From contig NZ_KQ947377.1 in assembly GCF_001484765.1 (NCBI RefSeq), forward strand, positions 62,001 to 126,000: a DNA stretch of 64,000 bases. The letters run 5' to 3'. The position numbers and the translations under genes were made by a program. Positions 31,710 to 41,401 of this stretch are shown piece after piece. Every line of letters begins with the position of its first letter. Within the stretch, counting starts at the first letter, position 1. The notes beneath the pieces were generated by a model. It was given only the letters and a program-made list of their open reading frames with translations, did not search any database and was not told the origin of the DNA. Source of the stretch: Entomohabitans teleogrylli. GTDB taxonomy: Bacteria > Pseudomonadota > Gammaproteobacteria > Enterobacterales > Enterobacteriaceae.

Positions 31710-32405
31710 TTATACCGGCGGCAGATCAAACAGCAGAATTTCGCTATCGCCATTAGCATGAACCGAGATAGCCTGCTCATCCCACACCGCAAAACCATCG
31801 CCGGTAGAAGCCACTGTGCCATTAATGGCGACATCACCCCTCACCACCTGAATCCAGACGCGTCGCTCAGCGGCAATCTGATAGACCGACTGCTCGTCTT
31901 TCGCCAGCGCCCAGCGGTACAGTTCCATATCCTGGTAGACCTTCAGGGAGCCATCGCGGGCGTCCGGCGACAGTACCAACTGGCGCCCCTGCGGCGCGTC
32001 GAACCGGCGCTGCTCGTAGCGCGGCGTGATCCCGGTAGTTTCCGGAATAATCCAGATTTGGTACAGGTGCAGCGACTCGCTATTGCTCGGGTTATATTCC
32101 GAATGGCGGATACCGGTACCGGCGCTCATGATCTGGAATTCACCAGCCGGCACCTGCTCTTTGTTACCCATGCTGTCCTGATGCTCTACGGTACCTTTCA
32201 GTACATAAGTCAGGATCTCCATATCTTTATGGGGATGGGTGCCAAAACCCTGACCGGGGTCGATGGTGTCATCGTTGATCACCCGCAGCGCCGAAAACCC
32301 CATAAAATTCGCATCGTAGTAGTTTGCAAAAGAGAATGTGTGCCAGCTATCCAGCCAACCGTGATTAGCATGGCCGCGGTCTTCAGCTTTACGTAAGTAG
32401 ATCAT
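31710..32405 (-). CDS. yhhW: Pirin-family quercetin 2,3-dioxygenase YhhW
   Basis: YhhW is a bicupin (pirin) that cleaves quercetin in vitro; its natural substrate is unknown. The 231 residues equal E. coli. Metal ligands lie in GTHPHKDMEIL (two His) and GIRHSEYN (His, then Glu). It is transcribed on its own, upstream of gntR in the same direction. Confidence 0.95.
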   Translation of the reverse strand: MIYLRKAEDRGHANHGWLDSWHTFSFANYYDANFMGFSALRVINDDTIDPGQGFGTHPHKDMEILTYVLKGTVEHQDSMGNKEQVPAGEFQIMSAGTGIRHSEYNPSNSESLHLYQIWIIPETTGITPRYEQRRFDAPQGRQLVLSPDARDGSLKVYQDMELYRWALAKDEQSVYQIAAERRVWIQVVRGDVAINGTVASTGDGFAVWDEQAISVHANGDSEILLFDLPPV

Positions 32406-32857
32406 GTTATCCCCCTCGGTAGTTGGTGAACCCGCTCATATCGGGTTGATGGATACAGTGTGGACCCGATCACTAAACGATGATAGAGGGTGAAAATTGA
32501 CGCCTCTGTTCAAAAAAAATGAACAAGCGCCAAAATGCCAGTGCATGCCAGATAATTAACGCTTTCACTATTTATCAGCCGATAACGCAGGAAGGCGCCA
32601 GACCATCAGTTTCACTGAACAACCGCGGCTCGGCGCTGCGCCATAATTAGCTGAAGATCAATATGGCGCAGTAAAAGATACTTCCTGAGAATATCGATAA
32701 TATGTGTTATTCACGGCTGTCGCGGCGAGATAATTATCTGTTTCCGCTACTAATTCTGAATTAACAAAAACCAGAGAATCTGGCACAGAAAGAAAAAATC
32801 ACAGTGGTAAACTGTACGTTTCACCGGGGTCGGCTAACATAGCGGGAAGACAAGGAT
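32406..32857. other. Intergenic region between yhhW and the bactofilin gene
   Basis: These 452 bases hold the divergent promoters of yhhW and the bactofilin gene and no supportable ORF. The half next to the bactofilin gene is AT-rich. A short inverted sequence TTCAAAAAAAATGAA lies near 32510-32525. No specific operator could be recognised. Confidence 0.5.
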
Positions 32858-33520
32858 ATGTCATACTATTTCCTTAATACAGGATTGTTCTTCTGGCTCG
32901 TTTCCCTGCTCGCCTGGTGTTTTAATTCCCCTTCTGTTTCAGTTACATGCGGCATATTGTCATTGATATCATTTGTACTTCAATGCGTTTATAAAAGGAT
33001 CTTTGCTATGTTTGGGAAAAATAAATCATCAAAAGAAACCGAGATGCCGGAAATTAAAACCGTCGTCGCTCCCCCGCCAGTAGCGGTAGCGGAAGATACG
33101 GTTCGTGAAGAAAAACAGAATAATACCGTTATCTCCCAGGATGTACGCTTTGAAGGCAATATCATCGCCTGCGGCCAGGTCTATATCTATGGCGAGGTAC
33201 ACGGCAACATTGAATCGGACGGCGGGATTGTCAAAGTTATGCGCAGCGGCAGAGTCGAGGGCAACATCCTGTGCCGCGAGCTGATTATCGACGGCGCCGT
33301 CGATGGCCAGTGCCGGGCGGAAACCGTTGACGTGTATGAAAACGGCAAGGTGACCGGCACCCTGAACTACAGCGCCCTGTCGGTAAAAAAAGGCGGAACC
33401 GTCAGCGGTCAGATAGACCATACGCCGTCAGAAAAAGCGCCAGCGAAGAGCAAAACCACGCCGGTTATCCCGCTGCACTCGCCGCAGCCGACGCTGAACG
33501 ACAAAGTCGCCGAGCAGTAA
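32858..33520 (+). CDS. Membrane-anchored bactofilin (CcmA-like)
   Basis: The 220-residue protein has two hydrophobic segments at about residues 5-22 and 28-46, a basic turn (YKRIF), a linker, then a bactofilin core at about 90-185 with right-handed beta-helix repeats (GNIIACGQVYIYGEVHGNIE, GRVEGNILCRELIIDGAVDG, GKVTGTLNYSALSVKKGGTVSGQID). The tail is Pro/Lys rich. Bactofilins polymerise into cytoskeletal scaffolds; Proteus CcmA influences cell shape and swarming. A second in-frame ATG at codon 51 (33008) has its own AAGGA, which could give a soluble short form. E. coli K-12 lacks this gene next to yhhW. Confidence 0.88.
   Translation: MSYYFLNTGLFFWLVSLLAWCFNSPSVSVTCGILSLISFVLQCVYKRIFAMFGKNKSSKETEMPEIKTVVAPPPVAVAEDTVREEKQNNTVISQDVRFEGNIIACGQVYIYGEVHGNIESDGGIVKVMRSGRVEGNILCRELIIDGAVDGQCRAETVDVYENGKVTGTLNYSALSVKKGGTVSGQIDHTPSEKAPAKSKTTPVIPLHSPQPTLNDKVAEQ
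32995..33010 (+). promoter_or_regulatory. Internal ribosome binding site and start in the bactofilin gene
   Basis: AAGGA at 32995-32999 is eight bases before an in-frame ATG at 33008. Starting there removes both membrane segments and leaves a 170-residue cytosolic bactofilin beginning MFGKNKSS. The outer start at 32858 has a less well placed Shine-Dalgarno. Confidence 0.6.
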
Positions 33521-33570
33521 TCTCCTTCTGCCGCCGCCGGATGGCGGCGCGCTTCCCTGTTCGCAAAGCA

Positions 33571-33666
33571 AAAAAAAGCCAGCACGCGGCTGGCTAAGAA
33601 ATACTGGAAGCAATGTGAGCAATGTCGTGCTTTCAGGTTCACACCGAGGCGGTCTCCCCTGAACGC
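33571..33666 (-). ncRNA. ryhB: RyhB iron-responsive small RNA
   Basis: Read on the minus strand from 33666, the sequence begins GCGTTCAGG, contains the conserved core AACCTGAAAGCACGACATTG followed by CTCACATTGCTTCCAGTATT, and ends in a GC stem (AGCCAGC / GCTGGCT) plus a T run. This matches the E. coli RyhB seed region and terminator almost base for base; the first 30 bases diverge. RyhB is an Hfq-dependent repressor of iron-using genes made when iron is scarce. Its place near yhhW and ggt agrees with E. coli, where it lies between yhhX and yhhY. Confidence 0.95.
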
Positions 33667-33670
33667 ATGA

Positions 33671-33690
33671 CAATAATAATCATTATCATT
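33671..33690 (-). promoter_or_regulatory. Fur box over the ryhB promoter
   Basis: On the minus strand AATGATAATGATTATTATTG matches the Fur box built of NAT(A/T)AT hexamers. It ends five bases before the inferred RyhB 5' end, overlapping the -10 region, as in E. coli. Fur-Fe(II) would repress ryhB. Confidence 0.92.
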
Positions 33691-33936
33691 CGCATGTGTC
33701 CAGCGTTTTTTGCAAAAAAATCGCGTTTACCTTATTCGAGAAACCAATGATGTTTAAAGGGTTTTTCTAACCCCCTGAGCCGCGAAGCAAATTACGCAGA
33801 CCATAGTGATATCCTGCGACACCGCAGCCCTGCGACAAACCCACGCCTGAGTCGGAAAGTAACGGCCCTGCACCACGGCGCAGTGCCGCCGCCTTGTTTT
33901 ATCCGCGCGCCCGGAAGCGTCACCGTCCGTGGCGGA

Positions 33937-35685
33937 TTAAAACCCGGCCGTCAGTGAGTCCTGCGCCCGGGGATCGGATGCGCCGAGCAGGGTGCCATCC
34001 GGACTAATCATAATGCTCTGCGCTTTACCCATCGCCGGCTTCACCACCACATTCTGCCCTTTCTGAGTTAGCAGCTTCAGGGTATCCGGGCTGAAGCCTT
34101 TCTCGACGCGCAGTTCATCCGGCAGCCATTGATGATGGAAACGCGGTGCGCTGGTGGCTTCCGCGACATTCATCCCGAAATCAACGGTATTAATGATCAT
34201 CTGCAATACCGTGGTGATAATCCGGCTACCGCCCGGACTGCCGGTCACCAGCCAGGTTTTGCCCTCTTTCACCACAATGGTCGGCGACATGGACGACAGC
34301 GGCCGCTTCTTCGGGCCCACGGCGTTCGCCTCACCGCCCACCAGTCCGTAAACATTGGGGACGCCAGGTTTGGCGGAGAAATCATCCATCTCATTATTCA
34401 GTAAAATACCGCTATTGCCGGCCACAATGCCGCTGCCAAAGGTGGTATTCAGGGTATAAGTCACCGCCACCGCATTACCGTCGCGATCCACTACCGAATA
34501 GTGAGTGGTCTGGTCGCTTTCATAAGGGGCCAGGTCACCCGGTTTAATCTCCCGGGACGGGCGCGCTTTATTAATATCGATCTGCTGCGCCAGCGATTTG
34601 GCGTAGGCTTTGCTGGTCAACGCCTGCCACGGTACGCGGACAAAATCCGGGTCCCCCAGATACTCTGAACGGTCGGCATAGGCATACTTTTCTGCTTCCG
34701 CGACGATCTGTAACGCGTCAGCGCTGCCAAAACCATATTTTTTCAGGTCGAAGTTTTCCAGAATATTAAGGATCTGGACGATATGGATGCCGCCGGATGA
34801 CGGCGGCGGCATGGAGAACACCTGGTAGCCGCGGTACTCGCCGCTGACAGGCTTACGCTCCACGGCCCGGTATTGCGCCAGATCCTCTCTGGCGATCAGC
34901 CCACCGTGGCTAGCCATCTCTGCGGCGATTTGCTCAGCAATCGCCCCTTTATAAAACGCGTCCGGACCGTTTTCGGCAATCAATGTCAGGCTGTGCGCCA
35001 GATTCGTCTGTACCAGCTTATCTCCTTTCGCCAGCGGCTGGCCGTCAGCTTTCCAGAAAATCGCTTTGCTGGCGGGATGAGCGGGCAACACCTCGCTGCC
35101 ATACTGTTGGAGATCGTCCGCCAGCGCATCATTGACAATGATGCCGTCTCTGGCCAGCGCGATCGCCGGCTGAATCACTTTATTAAGCGGCATAGTGCCA
35201 TATTTTTCCAGCGCCAGGCTCAGCCCCGCGACCGTGCCTGGCGTGCCGGACGCCAGATGCGAGGCCAGGGATTTTTTACTGTCGGCGTTACCCTGTTGAT
35301 CAAGAAACATATCGCGACTGGCCCGCGCCGGCGCCATCTCGCGAAAATCGATCGCCGTAGTGACGCCCTCCTTAGTACGCAGCAGCATAAAACCGCCGCC
35401 GCCCAGGTTCCCGGCCTGCGGATAGGTCACCGCCAGCGCATAGCCCACCGCCACCGCGGCATCCACCGCATTCCCCCCCTGGCGCAGGATCTCCACGCCG
35501 ACCTGAGTGGCCCGGGCGTCTACCGACGCCACCATCCCCCGGGAGGCCCGCACCGGATGAAAAATATCCTCTTCCACGCCATAAGATACCGGCGCGCCCT
35601 GCGGCGGCGCGGCGGCGGCCGGCAGACACAGGCCCGCCATCAGCAGCGCCAGCAGTAGCTGGCATAAACGTTTTCCAGTCGCCAT
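33937..35685 (-). CDS. ggt: Periplasmic gamma-glutamyltranspeptidase Ggt
   Basis: Ggt cleaves gamma-glutamyl bonds of glutathione and transfers the glutamyl group. It is 582 residues (E. coli 580) with a signal peptide (basic MATGKR, hydrophobic core, cleavage likely after LPAAAA near residue 26). Autoprocessing would occur before T393 in DQTTHYSVV, giving large and small subunits; the nucleophile equals E. coli T391. GSGIVAGNSGILLNNEMDDF and GSPGGSRIITTVLQ complete the signature. It stands alone, divergent from yhhA. Confidence 0.98.
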   Translation of the reverse strand: MATGKRLCQLLLALLMAGLCLPAAAAPPQGAPVSYGVEEDIFHPVRASRGMVASVDARATQVGVEILRQGGNAVDAAVAVGYALAVTYPQAGNLGGGGFMLLRTKEGVTTAIDFREMAPARASRDMFLDQQGNADSKKSLASHLASGTPGTVAGLSLALEKYGTMPLNKVIQPAIALARDGIIVNDALADDLQQYGSEVLPAHPASKAIFWKADGQPLAKGDKLVQTNLAHSLTLIAENGPDAFYKGAIAEQIAAEMASHGGLIAREDLAQYRAVERKPVSGEYRGYQVFSMPPPSSGGIHIVQILNILENFDLKKYGFGSADALQIVAEAEKYAYADRSEYLGDPDFVRVPWQALTSKAYAKSLAQQIDINKARPSREIKPGDLAPYESDQTTHYSVVDRDGNAVAVTYTLNTTFGSGIVAGNSGILLNNEMDDFSAKPGVPNVYGLVGGEANAVGPKKRPLSSMSPTIVVKEGKTWLVTGSPGGSRIITTVLQMIINTVDFGMNVAEATSAPRFHHQWLPDELRVEKGFSPDTLKLLTQKGQNVVVKPAMGKAQSIMISPDGTLLGASDPRAQDSLTAGF

Positions 35686-35815
35686 GAGATTCTCCCGTCA
35701 TTATTCTGGTTGTGATGTCGCTGTTTTATCCTGGCGTAAAAAACCGCAAAGTACACGGCAGTGCGGCGTGGAAGGGGTAAACTATAAGAATGTGACCTGA
35801 AAAGAGATGAATGTG

Positions 35816-36160
35816 ATGAAACTGCAATCCGCAATCCTGCTGGCGTTACTGCTGCCCTGCATCAGCGTTGCACAGCCGCTAAACGTCACCAACAATCCCA
35901 ACCAGCCCGGCTATCAGATCCCCAGCCAGCAGCGTATGGAAAGTGAAATGCGCAGTCAGCAGTTGCAGCAAAAAAGTAATCTGAATATGCAATTGCAGAA
36001 TCAGAATCGCCAGCAACAACAGCAGCTACAGAGTCAGTTAAACAGCAGTAGCCAGCGCATTCAACAGTCGCAGCCGGGGCAGTTGAAAGCCAATCAGCAG
36101 ACGCTGCCCAACAGCGGCGGCGGGATGCTGAATCAGAACCGCCAGAAACTGGCGCCCTGA
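35816..36160 (+). CDS. yhhA: YhhA-like Gln-rich exported protein (DUF2756)
   Basis: A 114-residue small protein with a signal peptide ([21 protein letters not shown]) followed by [12 protein letters not shown] and a strongly glutamine-rich coil ([20 protein letters not shown]). E. coli YhhA, also between ggt and ugpQ, has the same N-terminal [12 protein letters not shown] and is about 146 residues. Function is unknown. I use the ATG at 35816, with GAGA nine bases upstream; the ATG at 35807 directly abuts it. Confidence 0.85.
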   Translation: MKLQSAILLALLLPCISVAQPLNVTNNPNQPGYQIPSQQRMESEMRSQQLQQKSNLNMQLQNQNRQQQQQLQSQLNSSSQRIQQSQPGQLKANQQTLPNSGGGMLNQNRQKLAP

Positions 36161-36191
36161 TACCCGGCGAGGGCAAGGCATCAGGGAAAGA

Positions 36192-36932
36192 TTAGCCGTG
36201 AAAATCCGCGCCGATCAAATCAATACGATCGGTGCAAATAGCGTCCACGCCCCAGCGCAGCAATTGGCCAGCGCGACCGGGATCGTTGACCGTATACACC
36301 AGAATCCGCAGCCCGGCGTCTTTGAGCAGCACGGTACGCTGTTCATCCAGCAGCCGGTAATTAAGGTGAATCGAAACACACTCCAGCCGCCGGGTCAGCG
36401 CCTGCCAGTCCTCCCGCCATTCGTCGAGCAATAACCCTCTGGGCAGCTCCGGCGCTGCCTGACGGGCGGCTTCCAGGGCGCTGATATCAAAAGAGGACAG
36501 CAACGGCGGCGTCATCCCCTGCCACAGCGTCCGCGCCGCCAGCGCCACCGCTTTGCCGGTCTCCGGCCCGCTACCGGTGGTGGGTTTGATTTCAATGTTG
36601 GCCATCATCGCGTGCCGGCGACAGCGTTCCGCCACCTGTGAAAGCAGCGGCAGCGGCTCCCCTTTGAATTCACCGCTGAACCAGCTTCCCGCGTCAACGC
36701 GCAGCAACTCATCCCAGGTCAGCCTTCCCGCCACGCCCCAGCCATTACTGGTGCGATCCAGGGTATCGTCGTGCAGCAGGAAGATATGCCCATCCCGGGA
36801 CAATTTAGCGTCAAATTCAATCATGGTATGGCCGTAGCGCGCGCCGACGTCAATCGCCGCCAGGGTATTCTCCGGAGCCAGTTTTCCGCCGCCGCGGTGG
36901 GCGACAATCTGCGGATAAGGCCAGTTACTCAT
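36192..36932 (-). CDS. ugpQ: Cytosolic glycerophosphodiester phosphodiesterase UgpQ
   Basis: UgpQ hydrolyses glycerophosphodiesters taken up by the Ugp transporter to glycerol-3-phosphate and alcohol. The 246 residues (E. coli 247) begin with the GDPD signature [15 protein letters not shown], followed by [23 protein letters not shown]. Its start overlaps the ugpC stop as ATGA, so translation is likely coupled. It is the last gene of ugpBAECQ. Confidence 0.97.
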   Translation of the reverse strand: MSNWPYPQIVAHRGGGKLAPENTLAAIDVGARYGHTMIEFDAKLSRDGHIFLLHDDTLDRTSNGWGVAGRLTWDELLRVDAGSWFSGEFKGEPLPLLSQVAERCRRHAMMANIEIKPTTGSGPETGKAVALAARTLWQGMTPPLLSSFDISALEAARQAAPELPRGLLLDEWREDWQALTRRLECVSIHLNYRLLDEQRTVLLKDAGLRILVYTVNDPGRAGQLLRWGVDAICTDRIDLIGADFHG

Positions 36933-37999
36933 AGTCGTTGTCCTGTTTGCCCGTCAAAAAAGTGCAGGTGCGACGGCGGCAGATGGAGCCATAGCTGGCT
37001 GCCTGGACGAGGCCGATCCTGGTGGCCCAGCCGCGCCACCACTTTCTGCTCTCCCCAGCGTCCGTGCGCCAGGTTATCCGCGCCGAGCATCTCAAGGGTG
37101 TCCAGCGTCAACGGAATGCCGCCCGCCGCCTGTGAGCTTAGCGCAATATGTTCCGGGCGAATACCCAGCGTGATCTGACGCCCGGCCAGGCTAATGCCGG
37201 CAATGTCCAGCGGCAGCGCCATGCCGTTTTTGAGAATAATGCGCGTGCCGCTCTCATCCATCCGTCCATCCAGCAGATTCATGGCAGGACTGCCGATAAA
37301 ACTCGCCACAAAGCGGCTGGCCGGCTTTTCATACACCTCCACCGGCGTGCCAATCTGCTCCGCCACGCCCTTGTTCATTACCATCACCCGCTGGGCCAGC
37401 GTCATCGCTTCGACCTGATCGTGAGTCACATACAGACTGGTGGTTTTCAGTCGCCGGTGCAGTTGCTGCAGCTCCAGGCGCATCTGACCGCGCAGTTTCG
37501 CGTCGAGATTCGACAGCGGCTCGTCAAACAGAAATACCGCCGGATCGCGCACTATCGCCCGTCCCATCGCCACCCGCTGGCGTTGACCGCCGGACAGTTC
37601 CCGCGGCCGACGCTGTAGCAGTTCCCCGAGTTCGAGAATCCGCGCCGCCTCCTGAACCCGCTCCGCGATATGTGACTTGCCCATGCCGCGAATTTTCAGC
37701 CCCCAGGCCATGTTCTCCGCCACATTCATATGCGGGTACAACGCATAGTTCTGGAACACCATAGCAATACCGCGCTCTTTCGGCTCCAGTTCGGTCACCC
37801 GCAGCCTGTCGATCCAGATATCGCCGCCGCTGACCCGTTCCAGACCAGCCACCATCCGCAGCAGAGTCGATTTCCCGCAGCCGGAAGGCCCGACCATAAC
37901 AATAAACTCGCCGTCCGCGACATCGAGAGTCAATGGTTGAATCACCTGGGTTTTGCCGTCCCAGCTTTTGCTCACAGCCTGTAATTTCAATCCTGCCAT
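36929..37999 (-). CDS. ugpC: Glycerol-3-phosphate ABC transporter ATPase UgpC
   Basis: UgpC powers import of glycerol-3-phosphate and glycerophosphodiesters. The 356 residues equal E. coli. Walker [10 protein letters not shown] (about 37-45), signature [14 protein letters not shown], Walker [13 protein letters not shown], and a C-terminal MalK-like OB domain. It is 12 bases downstream of ugpE. Confidence 0.97.
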   Translation of the reverse strand: MAGLKLQAVSKSWDGKTQVIQPLTLDVADGEFIVMVGPSGCGKSTLLRMVAGLERVSGGDIWIDRLRVTELEPKERGIAMVFQNYALYPHMNVAENMAWGLKIRGMGKSHIAERVQEAARILELGELLQRRPRELSGGQRQRVAMGRAIVRDPAVFLFDEPLSNLDAKLRGQMRLELQQLHRRLKTTSLYVTHDQVEAMTLAQRVMVMNKGVAEQIGTPVEVYEKPASRFVASFIGSPAMNLLDGRMDESGTRIILKNGMALPLDIAGISLAGRQITLGIRPEHIALSSQAAGGIPLTLDTLEMLGADNLAHGRWGEQKVVARLGHQDRPRPGSQLWLHLPPSHLHFFDGQTGQRL

Positions 38000-38011
38000 A
38001 ACGGGGAGTTC

Positions 38012-38857
38012 CTACTTTTCACTATCAACCAGACCGCGCACAAACGCGCGCTGCATCACTAACACAATCACGACCGGCGGGATCAGGGTCAGCAGCATCG
38101 CCGCCATCACCTGGTTCCACTGGGTAGAGCCTTCACCGCTGGCGATCATGCCTTTAATCCCGGCGACGGCGGTGCCCAGAGAAGCATCGGTAATGATCAG
38201 CAGCGGCCACAGGTACTGGTTCCAGCCGTAAATAAAGGTGATGACAAACAGCGCCGCCAGATTGGTTTTTGACAGCGGCAACACGATGTCGCGGAAAAAG
38301 CGCATCGGAGAAGCGCCGTCGATCCGCGCCGCCTCCATCAGTTCATCCGGCAGCGTCATAAAGAACTGGCGGAACAAAAAGGTGGCGGTAGCGGAAGCCA
38401 TCAGCGGTAACGTCAGCCCGGCGTAGCTGTTGAGCAGCTTCAGGCTGGCGATCACCTCGACCGTCGGGAAAATACGCACCTCCACCGGCAACATCAGGGT
38501 GATAAAAATCATCCAGAAAAACAGATTACGCAGCGGAAAGCGGAACCAGACAATGGCAAACGCCGACAGCATTGAAACGGCTATCTTGCCCACGGTAATC
38601 CCCAGCGCCATTACCAGACTGTTGAGCAACATCAGCCAGAACGGCGCGCCATTCACCCCAACGCCGTTTACCCAGATATTTTTCAGGTTCTCCCACAAAT
38701 GGCCGCCGGGAATCAGCGTCATGGGGGTGGAGAATACCGCCCGGTTGTCGAGGGTCGCCGCCACAAAGGCGACGTACAGCGGAAACAGAATCACGGCGAT
38801 ACCGAGAATCAGCATGGTGTGGCTGAAAATAGTCAGCCCGCGACGGTGTTCAATCAT
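38012..38857 (-). CDS. ugpE: Glycerol-3-phosphate ABC permease UgpE
   Basis: UgpE is the second permease subunit, 281 residues as in E. coli, with six hydrophobic segments and the EAA loop [23 protein letters not shown] that docks on UgpC. Its ATG overlaps the ugpA stop as ATGA. Confidence 0.97.
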   Translation of the reverse strand: MIEHRRGLTIFSHTMLILGIAVILFPLYVAFVAATLDNRAVFSTPMTLIPGGHLWENLKNIWVNGVGVNGAPFWLMLLNSLVMALGITVGKIAVSMLSAFAIVWFRFPLRNLFFWMIFITLMLPVEVRIFPTVEVIASLKLLNSYAGLTLPLMASATATFLFRQFFMTLPDELMEAARIDGASPMRFFRDIVLPLSKTNLAALFVITFIYGWNQYLWPLLIITDASLGTAVAGIKGMIASGEGSTQWNQVMAAMLLTLIPPVVIVLVMQRAFVRGLVDSEK

Positions 38858-39741
38858 TGGTAGCGCACCTTACTTTCCACATAGCGGAACTGAATCACCG
38901 TCAGCACGATCACCAGTGCCATCAGTACTACCGACTGAGCGGCAGAGGCCGATAAATCGAGCCCGGCGAAGCCTTCGCGGTAGATTTTGTAAATCAATGT
39001 GGTGGTCGCCTGTACCGGCCCGCCGGCGGTGGCGGCGTCGATCACCGGAAAGGTATCGAAAAAGGCGTACACCAGATTCACCACCAGCAGAAAGAAACTC
39101 ACTGGCGCGATCAGCGGCAGCGACAGTTTAAAGAAGCGCCGCACCGGCCCGGCGCCGTCGATAGCGGCGGCCTCCACCAGCGAGCGGGGAATCGACTGTA
39201 GCGCGGCGAAAAAGAACAGGAAGTTGTAACTAATCTGCTTCCACACCGAAGCGAACACCACCAGGAACATCGCCTGACCGCTGTGCTGAGCGTGATTCCA
39301 GTCATAGCCGAACTGTTCAAGGAACCAGGTCATCAGCCCCCGGCCAGGGTTAAACAGGAAAATCCACAGTACCGCGGCCACCGCCGGCGCCACCGCATAG
39401 GGCAGCAGCATCAGGGTCTGATACAGCCGACTGCCGCGCACCACATAATCCACCAGCGCGGCGAAAAACAGCGACACCAGCAGACCGCTGATGGTTACCA
39501 GCGCGCTGAACTCCAGGGTGGTCCACAGCGCGTCCAGATAATAACTGTCGTGAAACAGGACCGTAAAATTATCCAGCCCGACAAACTGGCTGGAAAGGCC
39601 AAATGGATCGACGCTCTGCACCGAATACCACAGCGCTTCGCCGGCGGGCCAGATAAAAAAGATTAGGGTGATCGCCAGTTGCGGCGCCACCAGTAAATAC
39701 GGTAACCAGCGGGAACGAAATACCGGACGAGAAGAAGCCAT
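38854..39741 (-). CDS. ugpA: Glycerol-3-phosphate ABC permease UgpA
   Basis: UgpA pairs with UgpE in the membrane. From the ATG at 39741 ([12 protein letters not shown]) the product is 295 residues, as in E. coli. The EAA loop is [24 protein letters not shown] longer in-frame ORF starts at 39798 but would read through the ugpB-ugpA hairpin, so it was rejected. Confidence 0.96.
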   Translation of the reverse strand: MASSRPVFRSRWLPYLLVAPQLAITLIFFIWPAGEALWYSVQSVDPFGLSSQFVGLDNFTVLFHDSYYLDALWTTLEFSALVTISGLLVSLFFAALVDYVVRGSRLYQTLMLLPYAVAPAVAAVLWIFLFNPGRGLMTWFLEQFGYDWNHAQHSGQAMFLVVFASVWKQISYNFLFFFAALQSIPRSLVEAAAIDGAGPVRRFFKLSLPLIAPVSFFLLVVNLVYAFFDTFPVIDAATAGGPVQATTTLIYKIYREGFAGLDLSASAAQSVVLMALVIVLTVIQFRYVESKVRYQ

Positions 39742-39756
39742 AACCACACTCAACGT

Positions 39757-39791
39757 AAAAAGCCCCGGCGCACAACGATGCGCACAGGGGC
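39757..39791 (-). terminator. Intra-operon stem-loop between ugpB and ugpA
   Basis: On the minus strand GCCCC-TGTGCGCA pairs with TGTGCGCC-GGGGC with one mismatch and is followed by five T. It begins nine bases past the ugpB stop. It probably acts as a partial terminator and 3' protector, raising UgpB above the permease subunits. Confidence 0.75.
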
Positions 39792-39800
39792 GGAGCAAAC

Positions 39801-41114
39801 TTATTTCGTGGACTGTTCAAAGCGGCGCAGCAACTGATTACCCCGTTCAACGGCAGTATCCAGCGCCTGCTGCGGAGTCTTCTTACCGGTCCAGACCGAT
39901 TCCAGCTCTTCATCAACAATAGTGCGAATCTGCGGCATATTGCCGAGGCGCAGCCCTTTGGTGAACGGCAGCGGCGGCTTGTTGAGCATCTGGCGCGTGG
40001 CGATATCCGCCCCCGGATTCTTGTCATAGAACCCCTGCTGGCGGGTCAGCTCGTAGGCGGCGGTGGTGATCGGCAGATAGCCGGTCTTCTGATGCCATTG
40101 CGCGGCATTTTCCGGCAGCGCCAGGAAGCGGAGGAACTCTGCGACGCCCTTATAGGTTTCCGGGTCCTTACCCTGCATCACCCACAGGCTGGCGCCGCCG
40201 ATAATGGCGTTCTGCGGCGCGCCGGCAAGGTCGCCATCATAGGGCATCATTCCCACGCCGTAGTTGAATTTGGCGTAGTGGCGAATATCCGCCAGCGAAC
40301 CGGAAGAGGCGGTGGTCATGGCGCAGTCACCGCTGTAGAACTTCTCGGTGGACTCGTCTTTGCGGCCAAAGTAGCTGAAGTCCCCTTTCTTATTCATCGC
40401 CTCCAGCAGCGCAATATGTTGTACCTGCTGCGGTTTGTTGAATTCCAGAACCGCATCGCTACCGTCAAAACCATTATTACGGCTGGCGAACGGCAGGCCG
40501 TTCCAGGCGCTGAAGTTTTCCAGTTGGATCCAGCCCTGCCAGCCGCTGGCATAGCCGCATTTCATCCCCGCCGCCTTCAGCTTCGCGCTGTACTCCGCCA
40601 GCTGTTGCCAGGTTTTCGGCGGCTGTTCAGGATCAAGACCCGCTTTCCTGAAAGCGTCTTTGTTGTAATAGAGTACCGGAGTGGAGCTGTTAAACGGCTG
40701 GGAGAGCAGATGGCCGCTTTTCGCGTCGGTGTAATAACCAGAAACCGTCGGTACAAACTGCGACTCATCAAACGCAATCCCGGCATCGCTGAACACTTCA
40801 TAAACCGGTTTAATGGCTTTCGACGCCATCATGGTCGCCGTACCCACTTCATAAACCTGGAGGATCGCCGGCGCCGTACCGGTACGGAAGGCGGCAATGC
40901 CTGCCGCCAGGCTCTGTTCATAGTTGCCTTTGTAGACCGGCTCAATCTTGTAATCCGGATGGCTCTGATTAAAGCGCTGGGCCAGGGAATCCACCGTTTT
41001 TCCCAGTTCGCCCTCCATGGAGTGCCAGAAAGGAATGGCGGTCGCCGCCATCGCCGGGCCTGCCAGGGCCAGGCTGAGCGCCAGACCGACTGCTGTATGT
41101 CGTAACGATGTCAT
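39801..41114 (-). CDS. ugpB: Glycerol-3-phosphate binding protein UgpB
   Basis: UgpB is the periplasmic receptor for glycerol-3-phosphate and glycerophosphocholine. The 437 residues (E. coli 438) start with a signal peptide cleaved after ALAGPAMA (about residue 23). The family-1 binding fold starts [16 protein letters not shown]. It is the first gene of the ugp operon, under a Pho box. Confidence 0.97.
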   Translation of the reverse strand: MTSLRHTAVGLALSLALAGPAMAATAIPFWHSMEGELGKTVDSLAQRFNQSHPDYKIEPVYKGNYEQSLAAGIAAFRTGTAPAILQVYEVGTATMMASKAIKPVYEVFSDAGIAFDESQFVPTVSGYYTDAKSGHLLSQPFNSSTPVLYYNKDAFRKAGLDPEQPPKTWQQLAEYSAKLKAAGMKCGYASGWQGWIQLENFSAWNGLPFASRNNGFDGSDAVLEFNKPQQVQHIALLEAMNKKGDFSYFGRKDESTEKFYSGDCAMTTASSGSLADIRHYAKFNYGVGMMPYDGDLAGAPQNAIIGGASLWVMQGKDPETYKGVAEFLRFLALPENAAQWHQKTGYLPITTAAYELTRQQGFYDKNPGADIATRQMLNKPPLPFTKGLRLGNMPQIRTIVDEELESVWTGKKTPQQALDTAVERGNQLLRRFEQSTK

Positions 41115-41232
41115 GGGTGTGTCTCTCTTGTCATATACCCGTCATTCTTCAGGCTGCCGGCCATGGGCGGCCCCGCGGGCGAATGCGCGATTCCACGCGT
41201 TTTTTGTTCGCGAGCTACCATGACATGCGCGA

Positions 41233-41272
41233 ATGACAGAAAAATAACCGTTTAATGACGGCGGGATGACAG
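41233..41272 (-). promoter_or_regulatory. Pho box (PhoB sites) upstream of ugpB
   Basis: Four PhoB half-site units are spaced exactly 11 bases apart on the minus strand: CTGTCAT (ends 41266), CCGTCAT (41255), CGGTTAT (41244) and CTGTCAT (41233). This is the direct-repeat layout of the E. coli Pho box, and ugp is a known PhoB-activated operon. It lies about 120-160 bases before the ugpB start. Confidence 0.9.
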
Positions 41273-41285
41273 AGAGATGAAGGGG

Positions 41286-41324
41286 AAAAACCCACCGCCG
41301 GCAAGCTGGTAAACCGGCAGTGGG
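41286..41324 (-). terminator. Rho-independent terminator of the sugar/polyol operon
   Basis: On the minus strand CCCACTGCCGG pairs with CCGGCGGTGGG (11 bp, one G-T) across a 12-base loop and is followed by five T. It lies 78 bases past the stop of the last operon gene and just upstream of the ugp Pho box, insulating the two operons. Confidence 0.88.
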
Positions 41325-41401
41325 GTACTGCACAAGGTATCGTTCAGGCGCTGAGCCGGGGGTCCGGTGACCCTGCTGTTGCGTCTGAACGCAAACCACC
41401 A

